64,000 bases of DNA from NCBI GenBank assembly GCA_028287465.1, contig JAQBPO010000098.1, positions 1-64,000 on the forward strand. The letters run 5' to 3'. This document shows positions 1 to 8,489 of the stretch, piece by piece (positions within the stretch are counted from its first letter, which is position 1; the number at the start of each line of letters is the position of its first letter). The notes under the pieces are model-generated. The model did no database searches. It was not told the DNA's origin and saw only the letters and a list, made by a program, of their open reading frames with translations. This stretch comes from Fibrobacterota bacterium (GTDB lineage: Bacteria > Fibrobacterota > Fibrobacteria > UBA11236). The position numbers and the translations under genes were made by a program.

Positions 1-318
1 GGAATGGAGGGCGTCGGCACAAAGCCCGTGTCCGATTACGATAGCCTAAGATAAGTAAGGAGCGTAACCGGAATGATCCGTTTCCTGCGCGAATCGCCGG
101 AAACACCGGGAGTATTTATCCCAAAGAGTGACGATGGGGATTTCTGGGAAAAGCCGTTTTTCGCCTTTTCGGGCGTCGTGAACGTCCTATCATCCCCTTC
201 CCATTCCCCGTTTCGACCCCGTGGAATTCCTTGAAGAACATCTTACCTCAAATCCCCCCAAGCGCGCGTTTGGATCTTTGAGGACCCGCCCGAATCGGAC
301 TCGATTGGGCCTTGCGCG

Positions 319-336
319 GTTCTCCCCGGGGAGAAC
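319..336. promoter_or_regulatory. 18-bp perfect palindrome in the glucanase leader
   Basis: GTTCTCCCC is followed directly by GGGGAGAAC, a perfect palindrome without spacer. It lies about 137 nt upstream of the chosen start of the secreted glucanase. A dimeric regulator site is the simplest reading; this is inference. Confidence 0.35.
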
Positions 337-350
337 GCTTCGCGCGAAAC

Positions 351-371
351 GGGGCCGGGAGCACCGGCCCC
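351..371 (+). other. GC-rich hairpin in the glucanase leader
   Basis: GGGGCCGG (351-358) pairs with CCGGCCCC (364-371) around the 5-nt loop GAGCA. No T tract follows, so it is not an intrinsic terminator. It may be a leader RNA structure. Confidence 0.4.
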
Positions 372-472
372 GGCGTAACCTTCCCGGTACTATCAATACG
401 AGACCTTCAACGCCGCGGGCGCCCCTCGCGAAGGGGAACGCAGAGCCAGCGGCGGAACGGATGAGGACGGAC

Positions 473-2380
473 ATGGCAAAGAACGTGAACTATCGGAGCG
501 CGCCGGGCATCGGAGCCTTTTCGGGCTCGGCGAGGTTTTTAGCCGCCGCCGCGGCCTGCGCCCTCATCTCCGCCGCCGCCCTGCACGCCCGCGGCGCGGT
601 GGTCCCCTGGATCTCCTACGAAGCCGAGGATGGCGTCGCGCGCGGAGGCGCCTACGTGGCCGGTCCCGGACGCAAGCTGGGAACCCCTGAAGGGGAAGCC
701 TCGGGCCGCAAGACCGTCATGCTCAAGGATGCAGGCTCGTCCATCGAATGGGTCGCATCCGCTCCCGCCAATTCGATAGTGATCCGGAACTCCATCCCGG
801 ACGCGCCCAACGGCGGCGGCCAGGAGGCCACCCTGAGCCTTTACGTGAACGGCCAGAAGAAAGCCTCCCTGAAATTGTCGTCCGTCCACAGTTGGATTTA
901 CGGCGACGATGCGACCCAGACGGACTCGCCCGCCAACGGGCCCGCCCGCAAGATCTACGACGAATCCAGGTTGCTCTTCAATGGATTTTCCGTGGCCAAG
1001 GGCGATGTGGTGCAATTGAAGAAGGACGCCGGGGACGCCGCCGCATGGTACGCGGTCGACTTCGTGGATCTGGAGCAGGTCGCGCCTCCCCTGGCCAAGC
1101 CGGATGGCTACGTATCCATCACGGATCCCGGTCCCAGCTGGGCCGGCGCGGTCCCCAACGACGGCGTCCCGGACGACAATGTCATCAATCAATGCATCTG
1201 GGCGGCCCAGGCCGGCAAGTACAAGGGAGTATTCATTCCCGCCGGGACCTTCGACCAGGCGAACAAGATCCAGGCCAAGGGCGTCAAGATCCAGGGCGCG
1301 GGCATGTGGCATACCAAGCTCTATTGCGGCGCCAAGGGCGAGGACGCGGGCTGGGGCCAGACCGGATTCATCGTGACCGGGGACGCGGCCGAGTTCCGGG
1401 ACTTCTCCATCTTCGGCTGGGGCGGAACGCGCACCCAGGGAGGCAAGGCCTGGGTGAACTCCGCCTTCAGGAACACCGTCATCGAACGCATGTGGGTGGA
1501 AAGCGTGCAATGCGCCTATTGGGTGGGCGGACCGCAGGAATCCACCAACCTCCTCATCAAGGACTGCCGGTTCCGCAATACCGGCGCGGACGCCGTGAAC
1601 CTGTGCAACGGCAACCTCAACGGCATCGTGGACAATTGCCATGCCCGCAATACCGGCGATGACGCCTTCGCCATCTGGTCCGCCCGCGACCTCTATTCCC
1701 AGCCGTGCCGGAACAACGTGATCCGGAACTGCACCGTCCAGATCACCTGGCGCGCGGCCTGTTTCGCCATCTACGGCGGAACCGGCAACCGCATCGAGAA
1801 CTGCGTGGGCTCGGACGCCCTCACCTACCCCGGACTCACCGTCAGCAGCGAGTTCAATCCCTTTCCCATGGTCTCGGCCACGGTGGACGGCCTGACCCTC
1901 AACCGCTGCGGCGCGACGTATTGGGACGTTAACCAACAGTTCGGAGCGGTGTGGCTGTTCGCGGCGGAGAATACCATGACCGGCGTGACCATCCGCAACC
2001 TGGACGTGGTGAATCCCACCTATCAGGGCATCCATCTCCAAAGCAAGAACGCGATGCCCATGGACAATATCCTTTTCGAGAACGTCACCATCTCCAATCC
2101 CACCACCTATGGCGTGCAGGTCAAGGCCGGAACGGCGGGCTCCGCCCTGTTCCGGAACGTGGTGGTGAAGTCCGCTACGCCCGTGCCGGCCATGGCCAAC
2201 CAGTCGAGCGCCTTCAGGGTGATGACCGAAGCCGGCACCGGTTCCTCGACTCCGAGCTCCATCCTGATCGGAACCGCATCTTCCGCGGGCACCCAAGCGA
2301 CTAAAGTCCGCACCGGATACCTGGCCGACGGGAAAAAGCCAGCGGTGGCTCCCAAGGCCCAAAGGATATTCATGGATTGA
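473..2380 (+). CDS. Secreted GH87-type alpha-1,3-glucanase/mycodextranase-like protein
   Basis: A 635-residue exported polysaccharide hydrolase. After a signal peptide (Ala-rich hydrophobic core about residues 20-42) comes a carbohydrate-binding-type beta-sandwich, about residues 46-185, opening with WISYEAEDG and carrying IPDAPNGGG and the closing block KDAGDAAAWYAVDFVDLEQV. This arrangement is known from bacterial alpha-1,3-glucanases and mycodextranases. The rest is a right-handed parallel beta-helix. Two Asp-bearing turns, TGADAVNL near residue 372 and NTGDDAFAIWS near residue 395, fit the acidic catalytic cluster expected for GH87, which acts on alpha-1,3 linkages in fungal or bacterial glucans. 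Start 473 is chosen because GAGGACGG precedes it; the ATG at 461 is equally in frame. No neighbouring sugar gene shares the strand, so it looks monocistronic. Exact substrate is uncertain. Confidence 0.75.
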   Translation: MAKNVNYRSAPGIGAFSGSARFLAAAAACALISAAALHARGAVVPWISYEAEDGVARGGAYVAGPGRKLGTPEGEASGRKTVMLKDAGSSIEWVASAPANSIVIRNSIPDAPNGGGQEATLSLYVNGQKKASLKLSSVHSWIYGDDATQTDSPANGPARKIYDESRLLFNGFSVAKGDVVQLKKDAGDAAAWYAVDFVDLEQVAPPLAKPDGYVSITDPGPSWAGAVPNDGVPDDNVINQCIWAAQAGKYKGVFIPAGTFDQANKIQAKGVKIQGAGMWHTKLYCGAKGEDAGWGQTGFIVTGDAAEFRDFSIFGWGGTRTQGGKAWVNSAFRNTVIERMWVESVQCAYWVGGPQESTNLLIKDCRFRNTGADAVNLCNGNLNGIVDNCHARNTGDDAFAIWSARDLYSQPCRNNVIRNCTVQITWRAACFAIYGGTGNRIENCVGSDALTYPGLTVSSEFNPFPMVSATVDGLTLNRCGATYWDVNQQFGAVWLFAAENTMTGVTIRNLDVVNPTYQGIHLQSKNAMPMDNILFENVTISNPTTYGVQVKAGTAGSALFRNVVVKSATPVPAMANQSSAFRVMTEAGTGSSTPSSILIGTASSAGTQATKVRTGYLADGKKPAVAPKAQRIFMD

Positions 2381-2484
2381 TCGGTATCCGGATTTCCGCC
2401 GCCCCCCGGCGGAACCGCCCGCTCCGGACCGGACTCATCCGGGGCGGGCTCCACATCCCGGAACAGAATCAAACGGTACGGAAC

Positions 2485-2585
2485 GCGACGAGGGTGGAGT
2501 TGCGCAGCGACTCCTCAGCGAGGAGCCGGCGGTCTTCAGAAAGCGACGAGCGTGGAGTTGCGCAGCAACTCCTCAGCGAGGAGCC
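2485..2585. repeat. Tandem palindromic repeat, locus 1 (two 43-nt units)
   Basis: Two units (2485-2527 and 2543-2585) differ at only two positions and are spaced 58 nt start to start. Each contains the hairpin GGAGTTGC-GCA-GCAACTCC (the first unit has one mismatch), and a second small hairpin CTCCTC-AGC-GAGGAG. The second unit ends exactly on the last base of the stop codon of the minus-strand gene at 2585, so on that strand the repeat begins directly after the stop. Related pairs lie at 12285-12390 and 59326-59430. Confidence 0.85.
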
Positions 2586-3109
2586 TAGTCTTCGGAATCG
2601 TCGTCATCCTCCTCCTCATCCACGGTCGGGAAGTTGATGCCGCTGACATCCCCACCCTTCTCCTCGATCTTCCGCTTGAGGCGGTACAATTCGTCGAGGC
2701 GGACGTGGAATCCCTTCGCATCGTCATCGGTGATGCCTTGGAGGATGAGGAATTCGCAGACCTCGATCGCCTTGTCCAGGTTCTTCTGGTTCTGGTGGTA
2801 GGTGATGAGGGCCTTGGTCTGGGTGGCGACGAACTTGGGATTGTAACCGTAGGTCTTGATGGTCTGGCGCAGGAAGGCGAGGGAGAATTGCGCCAGCTGC
2901 TCCTTGTTCATCTTGGACTTGGATTCCTTTATCTTGAAGGTGAGCAGATCCAGGAACTCATGGGCCACTTCCACCTTCTCGAAGAACTGGGCGCCGGATT
3001 TCTGATAGTCGGTGAATTCGTCAAGGACGACGATGCTGTCCTCACGGAGCCCCTTCAGGAGCCCTTCCAGAAAATCGTCCTTCGAGACTGCCTTTCCCTC
3101 TTGCGCCAT
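2585..3109 (-). CDS. Acidic-tailed protein of unknown function
   Basis: I do not recognise this 174-residue protein. It is soluble, with no signal peptide or membrane segment, mostly helical and rich in charged residues. The last 15 or so residues are nearly all Asp/Glu. The middle (about residues 75-145) has the look of paired helices. The ATG at 3109 is preceded by AGGAAGGACT about 9 nt upstream. A promoter-like pair lies at 3199-3226, overlapping the end of the kinase gene, so it is probably its own transcript. Palindromic repeats begin immediately after the stop codon and may close the transcript. Confidence 0.7.
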   Translation of the reverse strand: MAQEGKAVSKDDFLEGLLKGLREDSIVVLDEFTDYQKSGAQFFEKVEVAHEFLDLLTFKIKESKSKMNKEQLAQFSLAFLRQTIKTYGYNPKFVATQTKALITYHQNQKNLDKAIEVCEFLILQGITDDDAKGFHVRLDELYRLKRKIEEKGGDVSGINFPTVDEEEDDDDSED

Positions 3110-3198
3110 GATGCCTAAGTCCTTCCTGGAGTGTAACGGAATCCGGAATACCGCTTCCGGAAATGCCGGACCGGATTAATCCCGGATCCCAAATTTAA

Positions 3199-3226
3199 TA
3201 AATACGGTCGGACGGGTATCCGTCAA
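3199..3226 (-). promoter_or_regulatory. Putative sigma70 promoter for the gene at 2585-3109
   Basis: On the minus strand TTGACG (3226-3221) is followed after 16 nt by TATTTA (3204-3199). It would start transcription about 80 nt before the ATG at 3109. The -35 box lies just past the stop codon of the kinase gene. Confidence 0.45.
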
Positions 3227-3229
3227 TCC

Positions 3230-4192
3230 CTAAGGAGGGATGCCTTTTTCAGGCCCTGGCAGGCCCGGATCGGTAAGCAACGGCTCGGCGGACTTGGCTT
3301 CCAGGGCCCGCAGGACGGGAGCGAGATTGCGCAGGGCTGCGAGCATGGCTTCAGCGTCCGTGAAGCGGGCTTCCCGCCTGGGTTGCAGCGCCAGGGAGAT
3401 GAAATCGCTCCAGGCCTTGGGCACGGTGGGGCTGTGGTCGGAGGCCATCCCGGTGAACATATCCGGGTTCTCCTTGGCCCGGGTCTGGAAAATCCTCTCG
3501 GGCCGCTCCACCTTGACCGGCAGGAATCCCAAGGTCAGTTCCAACAGGACGCATCCGAAGGAGAACAGGTCGGCGCGCCCGTCCACGGCCTCCCCGCGCG
3601 CCTGTTCCGGGGAGACGTACAGTGGCGATCCCAGGATGAAGGCCTTTTCCTCATCGTAAATCGTATGGTATACCGCGGCCAGACCGAAGTCGGCCACCAT
3701 GACCTTGCGGGATTTTTCGATCCAGAGGAGGTTTTCCGGCTTGATATCCCGGTGGACTACCCCCTCCCCATGGGCGAAAGCGAGGACTTCCAGAACCTGG
3801 TCCGCCAGGCGGATCAAGTCGTCCAGGGAGGGAAGGCGCTTCCTGGGCAGGGGGTGCTTCTTTTTCTGCTTAAGCCATTGGGACAGGCTGATGCCGTCCA
3901 CCAACTGCATGATGAAATACATGAAATCCGGGTGTTCGCCGAATTCGAAGATGGTGATGATATTGGGATGCACGAGATTGGCCACCACCTCGGCCTCCTG
4001 GCGGAACCGTTCCTGGGTGAAAAGCTTGTTCAGCTTGTTCCGGAAGACCACCTTGACCGCCACCGGACGGCTCAGGGTATTCTGGAAACCCCGGTAGACC
4101 ACCCCCATGCTGCCCTCGCCGATCTTGTTCAGCAGGGTGACGGTACCTAGGGTCTGGCCGGTCAAATCCGGTAAAGTGCGGGCCTGGGTCAT
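3230..4192 (-). CDS. Hanks-type Ser/Thr protein kinase, soluble
   Basis: A 320-residue protein kinase that is nearly all catalytic domain. Visible motifs are the glycine loop KIGEGSMGVV (residues 23-32), the ATP-binding Lys47 in VAVKVV, the catalytic loop VVHRDIKPENLL with Asp149, the DFG motif at 168-170, and SPLYVSPEQARG of the P+1 loop. All essential residues are present, so it should be active. There is no transmembrane helix or PASTA or other sensor domain, so it is a cytoplasmic signalling kinase whose input must come from a partner. The ATG at 4192 has GGAGG 5 nt upstream; a TTG 12 nt further out is less likely. It is divergent from the degenerate-GGDEF gene at 4315. Substrates are unknown; an FHA protein lies at 47140 but is far away. 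Confidence 0.93.
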   Translation of the reverse strand: MTQARTLPDLTGQTLGTVTLLNKIGEGSMGVVYRGFQNTLSRPVAVKVVFRNKLNKLFTQERFRQEAEVVANLVHPNIITIFEFGEHPDFMYFIMQLVDGISLSQWLKQKKKHPLPRKRLPSLDDLIRLADQVLEVLAFAHGEGVVHRDIKPENLLWIEKSRKVMVADFGLAAVYHTIYDEEKAFILGSPLYVSPEQARGEAVDGRADLFSFGCVLLELTLGFLPVKVERPERIFQTRAKENPDMFTGMASDHSPTVPKAWSDFISLALQPRREARFTDAEAMLAALRNLAPVLRALEAKSAEPLLTDPGLPGPEKGIPP

Positions 4193-4203
4193 GGTTGCCT
4201 CCA

Positions 4204-4212
4204 ATTATAGCA
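4204..4212 (-). promoter_or_regulatory. Extended -10 promoter element of the kinase gene
   Basis: The minus strand reads TGCTATAAT, a consensus extended -10. It ends only 11 nt before the ATG at 4192, so the 5' leader would be just a few nt and would lose most of the GGAGG. No clear -35 box is visible, as usual for extended -10 promoters. Confidence 0.45.
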
Positions 4213-4314
4213 TTAAGCGCCCACGCGGATCCCGATCCGGATATCGGTAAAGCCTCATCGGATCAAGGATTAGGTGGCGGATGCCGCGGGAAAGGGATAA
4301 AATATCCACGTCCC

Positions 4315-6585
4315 ATGAACCAAGATCCCAAGGGCTTCAGCCGCGCCGACGCCGAATTCCTGGTGAGGGTCTGGAACCTCTTTTACCAGCGGACCGTAGC
4401 CTACGCGTTCGACCATCCCGCCGCCCAGGAAACCATCCCCCGCGTCTACGAGGCCCTCCAGAAATGCCTGGGCCGGGAGCCCTCCCTATCCCTGCTTTTC
4501 CAGGAGTTCGGCTACTATATCGGCCATATCGATCTGGTTTACCAGCCGAACAACCGGAGGATCGCGGATCACCTCCGCCGCTTCGGGATCGAATCCATCA
4601 CCGTAAACCAACCCGTTTCCATCCTGGATTTCTCGCGGTTCCTGGACGCATGCAGCCTGACCCATGCGGATGCAGCCCGCTTCCTGGCCTACCTCACCAA
4701 TCAGGGCGTCACCTGTTTCAACGTCAACAACGTCTCCCTGCAGACCGTGAAGGAGGGCGACTCGATCGTGACGCAGGGCGCGGCGCGGCCACCCGGCCAG
4801 AACGGGGAGGCCGGAGACCCGAGCGGAACCTTTTCCGGCGAACTCCGGCGTAACGGAGGGACGGGGGAACGCAGCGCATTCGACGATGCCGCAATGCGCG
4901 TTGTACTAGGCCACCTGACCGCCCAGGAGATGAACGCCAATCTCAGCCTCCTACGCGTTCTGGAATCCCCTTCCGCCCTGCCGGACGCCATCATGAAGGC
5001 CTCCATCGGGAGCGCTCCCGGACATGAGGCCAACGCCCTCAAGCAAAGCCTGCTCAACGTGGTGGGCGCGTTCAAATCCGAGGCCGGCCAGGGGAACGTG
5101 CCCATCGAGGATCTCCTGGCGGGCATGTACAATATGCGCACCGAACTGCTGAAGGCGGTCAAGGCCCAGCAGGGAATCGCCCAGCACCTCTCGGGACCGG
5201 GAGGCGTAAACGGGTCCGCCCCTGGCGCGCCCAAGACCGCCGAGCAGGGCAGGATCGCCCAGAATGCCGCCCAGAACGCAACGCGGATGGCGGACGCGGC
5301 CGACGAGATTTTCGTGCAGACCGCCGCGCAACTGGTCATGGCGGAATACCAGAAATGCAAGGGCAACCCCAAACGGATGGCCCAGGTGGTCCAGCGCATC
5401 GTCCCCGATCGGCATCATCTGCAGCAGGTGCTCAACCTGTTCCGCACGGACCTGATCAAACAGGGCGTTCCCCTCATCGAATTCTTCAACCTGCTTTCCG
5501 AACTGAACTCCATCCTGGGGGCGGACCAGAGCTACCAGGAGTTCCTGAAGGCCGGCAACAGCCTGGGAATTAGCCATGAGGAGCTGCTGCGCGAACTGCA
5601 GGAGAATCCCCAGCAGGCCGCCCAGCTGATCGTGCTCGCCAGCGAGGCCCGAAAGGTGAACCGGGAGGGCTCGGCCGAAGAGATGATCCAGTCCCTGGCC
5701 GATTTCGTGGAAAAGGCGGGCGAAGCCGCCGGATTCCGCATGGAAAGCAATCCGAAGGAGGCGGTCAAGCTGACCTCCATGCTCCACCAGATGGAGGCGG
5801 AAGTCAACAAGGAGCTGAACCAGAAGGGGATTTCCGAGGAGCTCAAGACCATGGGGCAGCAGAAGCTGCGCATGCGCATGCAGCGCTCCATCACCGACCT
5901 GAAGGGAAAGGCGGCCCTGGCGCAGTTGCGGGACTCCGGCTCCAGCGAAGCCGAAAAGGTCCACTTCCTCCTGGAGATGTTCGCGGACGAGAAGGAACTC
6001 GAAGACGTGATGGGCCAGGTCAAGGAAAGCCTCGATCCGGAAACCGTGGCCAGGGACGTCGGGAACCAGGTCATGCAACGGGCCCGCCAGGAAATGGCCG
6101 CGCGCCGGGAAAAGCACATGTCCAAGGAGCTCCCCCACGGAGTCTACGTCAAGGCGGTGCTGGATTTCTTCATCAAGTCCGAAGTGAGCCGGGCCATGCG
6201 CTACGATCTGCCCTTCAGCGCCATGCTGATTTCCTTCCAGGGCCTGCCGGAGGACAAGGCCGGCCACGAAACCCACGGGGACGCCCTGCGCGGCCTCCAG
6301 AACGTGCTCATCGGCGACCTCCGGAAATTCCTGCGCGAGTCGGACTTCGTAGGTTACCTGACCTTCAACCGTTTCCTGGTGGTGCTGCCGATGACCACCC
6401 TGGACGCCACGCCCAAGATCCTGAAGAAATTCCAGGACAACCTGAACCGCCAGGTGGCCCTGCCCAATGGTACCCGGCTGTCCATCCGGCCGCGTTGCGG
6501 CCTGGCCGCCTTCGACAAGGCCACCTTGAACAATTACCCCAAGATTTACGCGGAACTGGTCCGCAGCTGGCAAGGCGCGGGTTAG
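4315..6585 (+). CDS. Large helical protein with degenerate C-terminal GGDEF-like domain
   Basis: A 756-residue cytoplasmic protein without signal peptide or membrane helix. The first 600 residues are mainly helical, with repeated segments rich in Gln, Glu and Ala, and I do not recognise a family there. The last 155 residues, from about KHMSKELPHGVYVKAVLDFF, match the layout of a diguanylate cyclase fold: an N-terminal helix with RYDLPFSAMLISF, then SDFVGYLTFNRFLVVLPMT where the GGDEF loop should be. The GGDEF signature is absent (YLTFN instead), so it cannot be a normal cyclase and is more likely a scaffold or nucleotide sensor. The start at 4315 is supported by an AT-rich box just upstream (TAAAAT, 4300s); an earlier in-frame start at 4195 would overlap the kinase promoter. 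The NtrC-type regulator follows 113 nt downstream. Confidence 0.7.
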   Translation: MNQDPKGFSRADAEFLVRVWNLFYQRTVAYAFDHPAAQETIPRVYEALQKCLGREPSLSLLFQEFGYYIGHIDLVYQPNNRRIADHLRRFGIESITVNQPVSILDFSRFLDACSLTHADAARFLAYLTNQGVTCFNVNNVSLQTVKEGDSIVTQGAARPPGQNGEAGDPSGTFSGELRRNGGTGERSAFDDAAMRVVLGHLTAQEMNANLSLLRVLESPSALPDAIMKASIGSAPGHEANALKQSLLNVVGAFKSEAGQGNVPIEDLLAGMYNMRTELLKAVKAQQGIAQHLSGPGGVNGSAPGAPKTAEQGRIAQNAAQNATRMADAADEIFVQTAAQLVMAEYQKCKGNPKRMAQVVQRIVPDRHHLQQVLNLFRTDLIKQGVPLIEFFNLLSELNSILGADQSYQEFLKAGNSLGISHEELLRELQENPQQAAQLIVLASEARKVNREGSAEEMIQSLADFVEKAGEAAGFRMESNPKEAVKLTSMLHQMEAEVNKELNQKGISEELKTMGQQKLRMRMQRSITDLKGKAALAQLRDSGSSEAEKVHFLLEMFADEKELEDVMGQVKESLDPETVARDVGNQVMQRARQEMAARREKHMSKELPHGVYVKAVLDFFIKSEVSRAMRYDLPFSAMLISFQGLPEDKAGHETHGDALRGLQNVLIGDLRKFLRESDFVGYLTFNRFLVVLPMTTLDATPKILKKFQDNLNRQVALPNGTRLSIRPRCGLAAFDKATLNNYPKIYAELVRSWQGAG

Positions 6586-6640
6586 ATTGTCCGGGACGGG
6601 CCAGGGCCGGTTCCATCGAGTTTTTTCGGCTCCGGTTGGC

Positions 6641-6646
6641 TATATT
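6641..6646 (+). promoter_or_regulatory. TATATT -10-like element before the NtrC-type regulator
   Basis: GGCTATATT lies 53 nt upstream of the ATG at 6699 in the gap after the preceding gene. The same GCTATATT or ACTATATT box recurs before other genes in this window (see findings). No -35 box stands out. Confidence 0.4.
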
Positions 6647-6698
6647 GGTTGGCCGCCTGATGGAATCAGAATGAAAACGGAAAACGCGGCCCTCCCCC

Positions 6699-8144
6699 AT
6701 GGATAACCTTTCCATCCTCATCGTCGACGATGAGAAAATCACGGCCTTCTACCTGAAGGACATCCTCACCGCCGCCAGTTACGACGTGCATCTCGCCCAG
6801 AACGGCGAGGAGGCCCTGGAACAGCTCGGGCGCAGGAAGTTCAACCTCATCATCACCGATCTGGTCATGCCCGGCATCGACGGGTTCGCCCTGGTCCGCC
6901 GGGTCAAACAGGTGCAGCCCGACCTGCCGGTGTTCATACTCACGGCGCATGGCTCCTACGACGTGGCGCGCAAGGCCCAGACCATCGGCGCGGACGATTA
7001 CCTGCTCAAGCCCGTGAACCCGGATCAGCTGCACGCGGCCCTGGCCAAGACCTTCGAGAAGGTGGCGCGACCCAAAGGCAGCCCTCTCGCCAAGCTCGGA
7101 GAAAGCGGATACGCGTCCCAGAACATCATCGGCTCATCAGAGCAGATGGCCGAAGTCTTCCGCCTCATCGAAAAGGCCCGCCACTCGCGCGGGCACGTGC
7201 TCATCCGGGGCGAGAGCGGGACCGGAAAGGAACTGGTGGCGAGGGCCATCTACAGCGCCGAACTGGCCGCGGCCGCGCACGGATTCGTGATCGTGAATTG
7301 CTGCGCCATCTCCGAAGGCCTGATCGAAAGCGAACTTTTCGGGCACGCGAAAGGCGCCTTTTCGGGCGCGCTCGCGGATCGGGAAGGATTGTTCGAAGTC
7401 GCGGACAACGGCACCATATTCCTGGACGAGATCGGGGACATCCCTCTCCGTAGCCAGACCAAGCTCCTGCGCATCCTCCAGGAAGGGGAATTCCGCCGGG
7501 TAGGCGAGAACAAGGTGCGGCACGTCAACGTGCGCGTGATCGCCGCCACCAACCGCAATCTCGAAGAAGCCATCAAGCAGGGGCATTTCCGGGAAGACCT
7601 GTACTACCGGCTCAACGTGATCCCCATCAACCTGCCGACCTTGCGGTCCCGTATAGCGGACGTCCCCCTGCTGGTCCGCCACTTCCTGGCCAAGCACCAG
7701 AAGCGCAGCGCGACCAAGGTGGGGGTAACCGACGAGGCACTGGAGGTGCTCTCCAATTACTCCTATCCGGGAAATATCCGCGAACTCGAGAACATCATGC
7801 AACGCGCCATCTCCTTCGCCAAGGGCCCGCAAATCAGCAAGGCCGAGGTGGAAGCGTGCCTGAGATCGGGATCGCCACAACTCGCCCAGCCCCTGGTGGT
7901 GGCGTTGGACAAACAGACTTACCCCAGCCTGAAAAGCCATTTGCGGAAAATCGAGCGCGACTACGTCATGGCGAAGCTGAAGGCATGCGAGTGGAGCGTT
8001 TCCGACGCCGCCAAGATGATGGAAATAACCCGGACCGCCCTTCACAACAAGATGAAGAAGCTCGGGATCAATACCAAGGAAATGCGGCAAACCGGTGAGA
8101 ACGCGGACGGTAAAGGCGGATCAGGTCTGGCACGTACGGGCTGA
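6699..8144 (+). CDS. Sigma54-dependent NtrC-family response regulator
   Basis: A 481-residue three-domain transcription activator. Residues 1-125 are a receiver domain with the acidic pair VDDE (9-12), phosphoacceptor Asp54 in IITDLVMPG and Lys in LLKPVN. Residues about 145-385 are the AAA+ sigma54-interaction domain with Walker A GESGTGKE, Walker B GTIFLDEIGD and the loop GAFSGA. The C-terminus is a Fis-type helix-turn-helix (SVSDAAKMMEITRTALHNKM). The sigma54-contacting loop is normally GAFTGA; the Thr is replaced by Ser here. No histidine kinase is adjacent, so the cognate kinase is elsewhere. A TATATT box lies upstream; no clear ribosome-binding site precedes the ATG. Confidence 0.95.
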   Translation: MDNLSILIVDDEKITAFYLKDILTAASYDVHLAQNGEEALEQLGRRKFNLIITDLVMPGIDGFALVRRVKQVQPDLPVFILTAHGSYDVARKAQTIGADDYLLKPVNPDQLHAALAKTFEKVARPKGSPLAKLGESGYASQNIIGSSEQMAEVFRLIEKARHSRGHVLIRGESGTGKELVARAIYSAELAAAAHGFVIVNCCAISEGLIESELFGHAKGAFSGALADREGLFEVADNGTIFLDEIGDIPLRSQTKLLRILQEGEFRRVGENKVRHVNVRVIAATNRNLEEAIKQGHFREDLYYRLNVIPINLPTLRSRIADVPLLVRHFLAKHQKRSATKVGVTDEALEVLSNYSYPGNIRELENIMQRAISFAKGPQISKAEVEACLRSGSPQLAQPLVVALDKQTYPSLKSHLRKIERDYVMAKLKACEWSVSDAAKMMEITRTALHNKMKKLGINTKEMRQTGENADGKGGSGLARTG

Positions 8145-8237
8145 AAACTCGCGATAATCCGGATCCGGTGGATCCGCGGTCATCGCTTGCCGGTCAACGG
8201 TGATCGGACTTCCGATCACCCTGTTCGGTCAAAAGGC

Positions 8238-8489
8238 TCAGACCGCCGGAACCAGCTCTTCCCGGGTCGACTGCTCTTCCAGCATGCGGGTCAATTCTTC
8301 CAATGAAGCGATCGGGAAGTTCCTTGAACCGAGGAAGTCATAGAGATCGGCGAGGGTAACCTTGCGGGGACCCCTTCCGATCCGGAACGAGCGCAACTGC
8401 TTGCGCTCGATCCAGGCGATGACGGTCTTCGGGCTTACTTCGCAGATCTTGGCTATCTCGCCGGTCGTAACGAATCTTTTCTTCGACAT
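8238..8489 (-). CDS. Small BldC/excisionase-like HTH DNA-binding protein
   Basis: An 83-residue protein. The segment FVTTGEIAKICEVSPKTVIAWIERKQLRSFRIGRGPRKV is a MerR-type winged helix-turn-helix as in the excisionase/BldC (HTH_17) family: helix-turn-helix followed by a basic wing. The C-terminal 30 residues are acidic and helical and may mediate dimerisation. The ATG at 8489 has GGAG 9 nt upstream; longer in-frame versions extend into the leader and look non-coding. It is divergent from obgE across a 490-nt gap. No integrase is nearby, so a chromosomal regulator is more likely than a phage excisionase. Confidence 0.8.
   Translation of the reverse strand: MSKKRFVTTGEIAKICEVSPKTVIAWIERKQLRSFRIGRGPRKVTLADLYDFLGSRNFPIASLEELTRMLEEQSTREELVPAV

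Larger units (their letters stand above)
1..472. other. Upstream region and structured leader of the GH87 gene
   Basis: No convincing gene lies here. Bases 1-54 are open in frame 1 and end in TAA, so they could be the tail of a gene that starts outside the window, but the stretch is too short to judge. The leader contains an 18-bp perfect palindrome (319-336) and a GC-rich hairpin (351-371), listed separately. The reading frame of the downstream glucanase stays open back to an ATG at 221. The extra residues are Arg/Pro-rich and precede the signal peptide, so I take them as untranslated. Confidence 0.5.

Noticed and set aside
539-2362. Long open frame antisense to the glucanase gene
   Set aside because: High GC makes antisense frames open; the plus-strand protein has clear domains and the antisense protein has none.
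4951-6573. 540-codon open frame antisense to the GGDEF-like gene
   Set aside because: Shadow frame; no start signal or domain.
8238-8489. Excisionase of a prophage or integrative element
   Set aside because: No integrase, attachment repeat or phage gene is near; the small HTH protein fits a BldC-like regulator.
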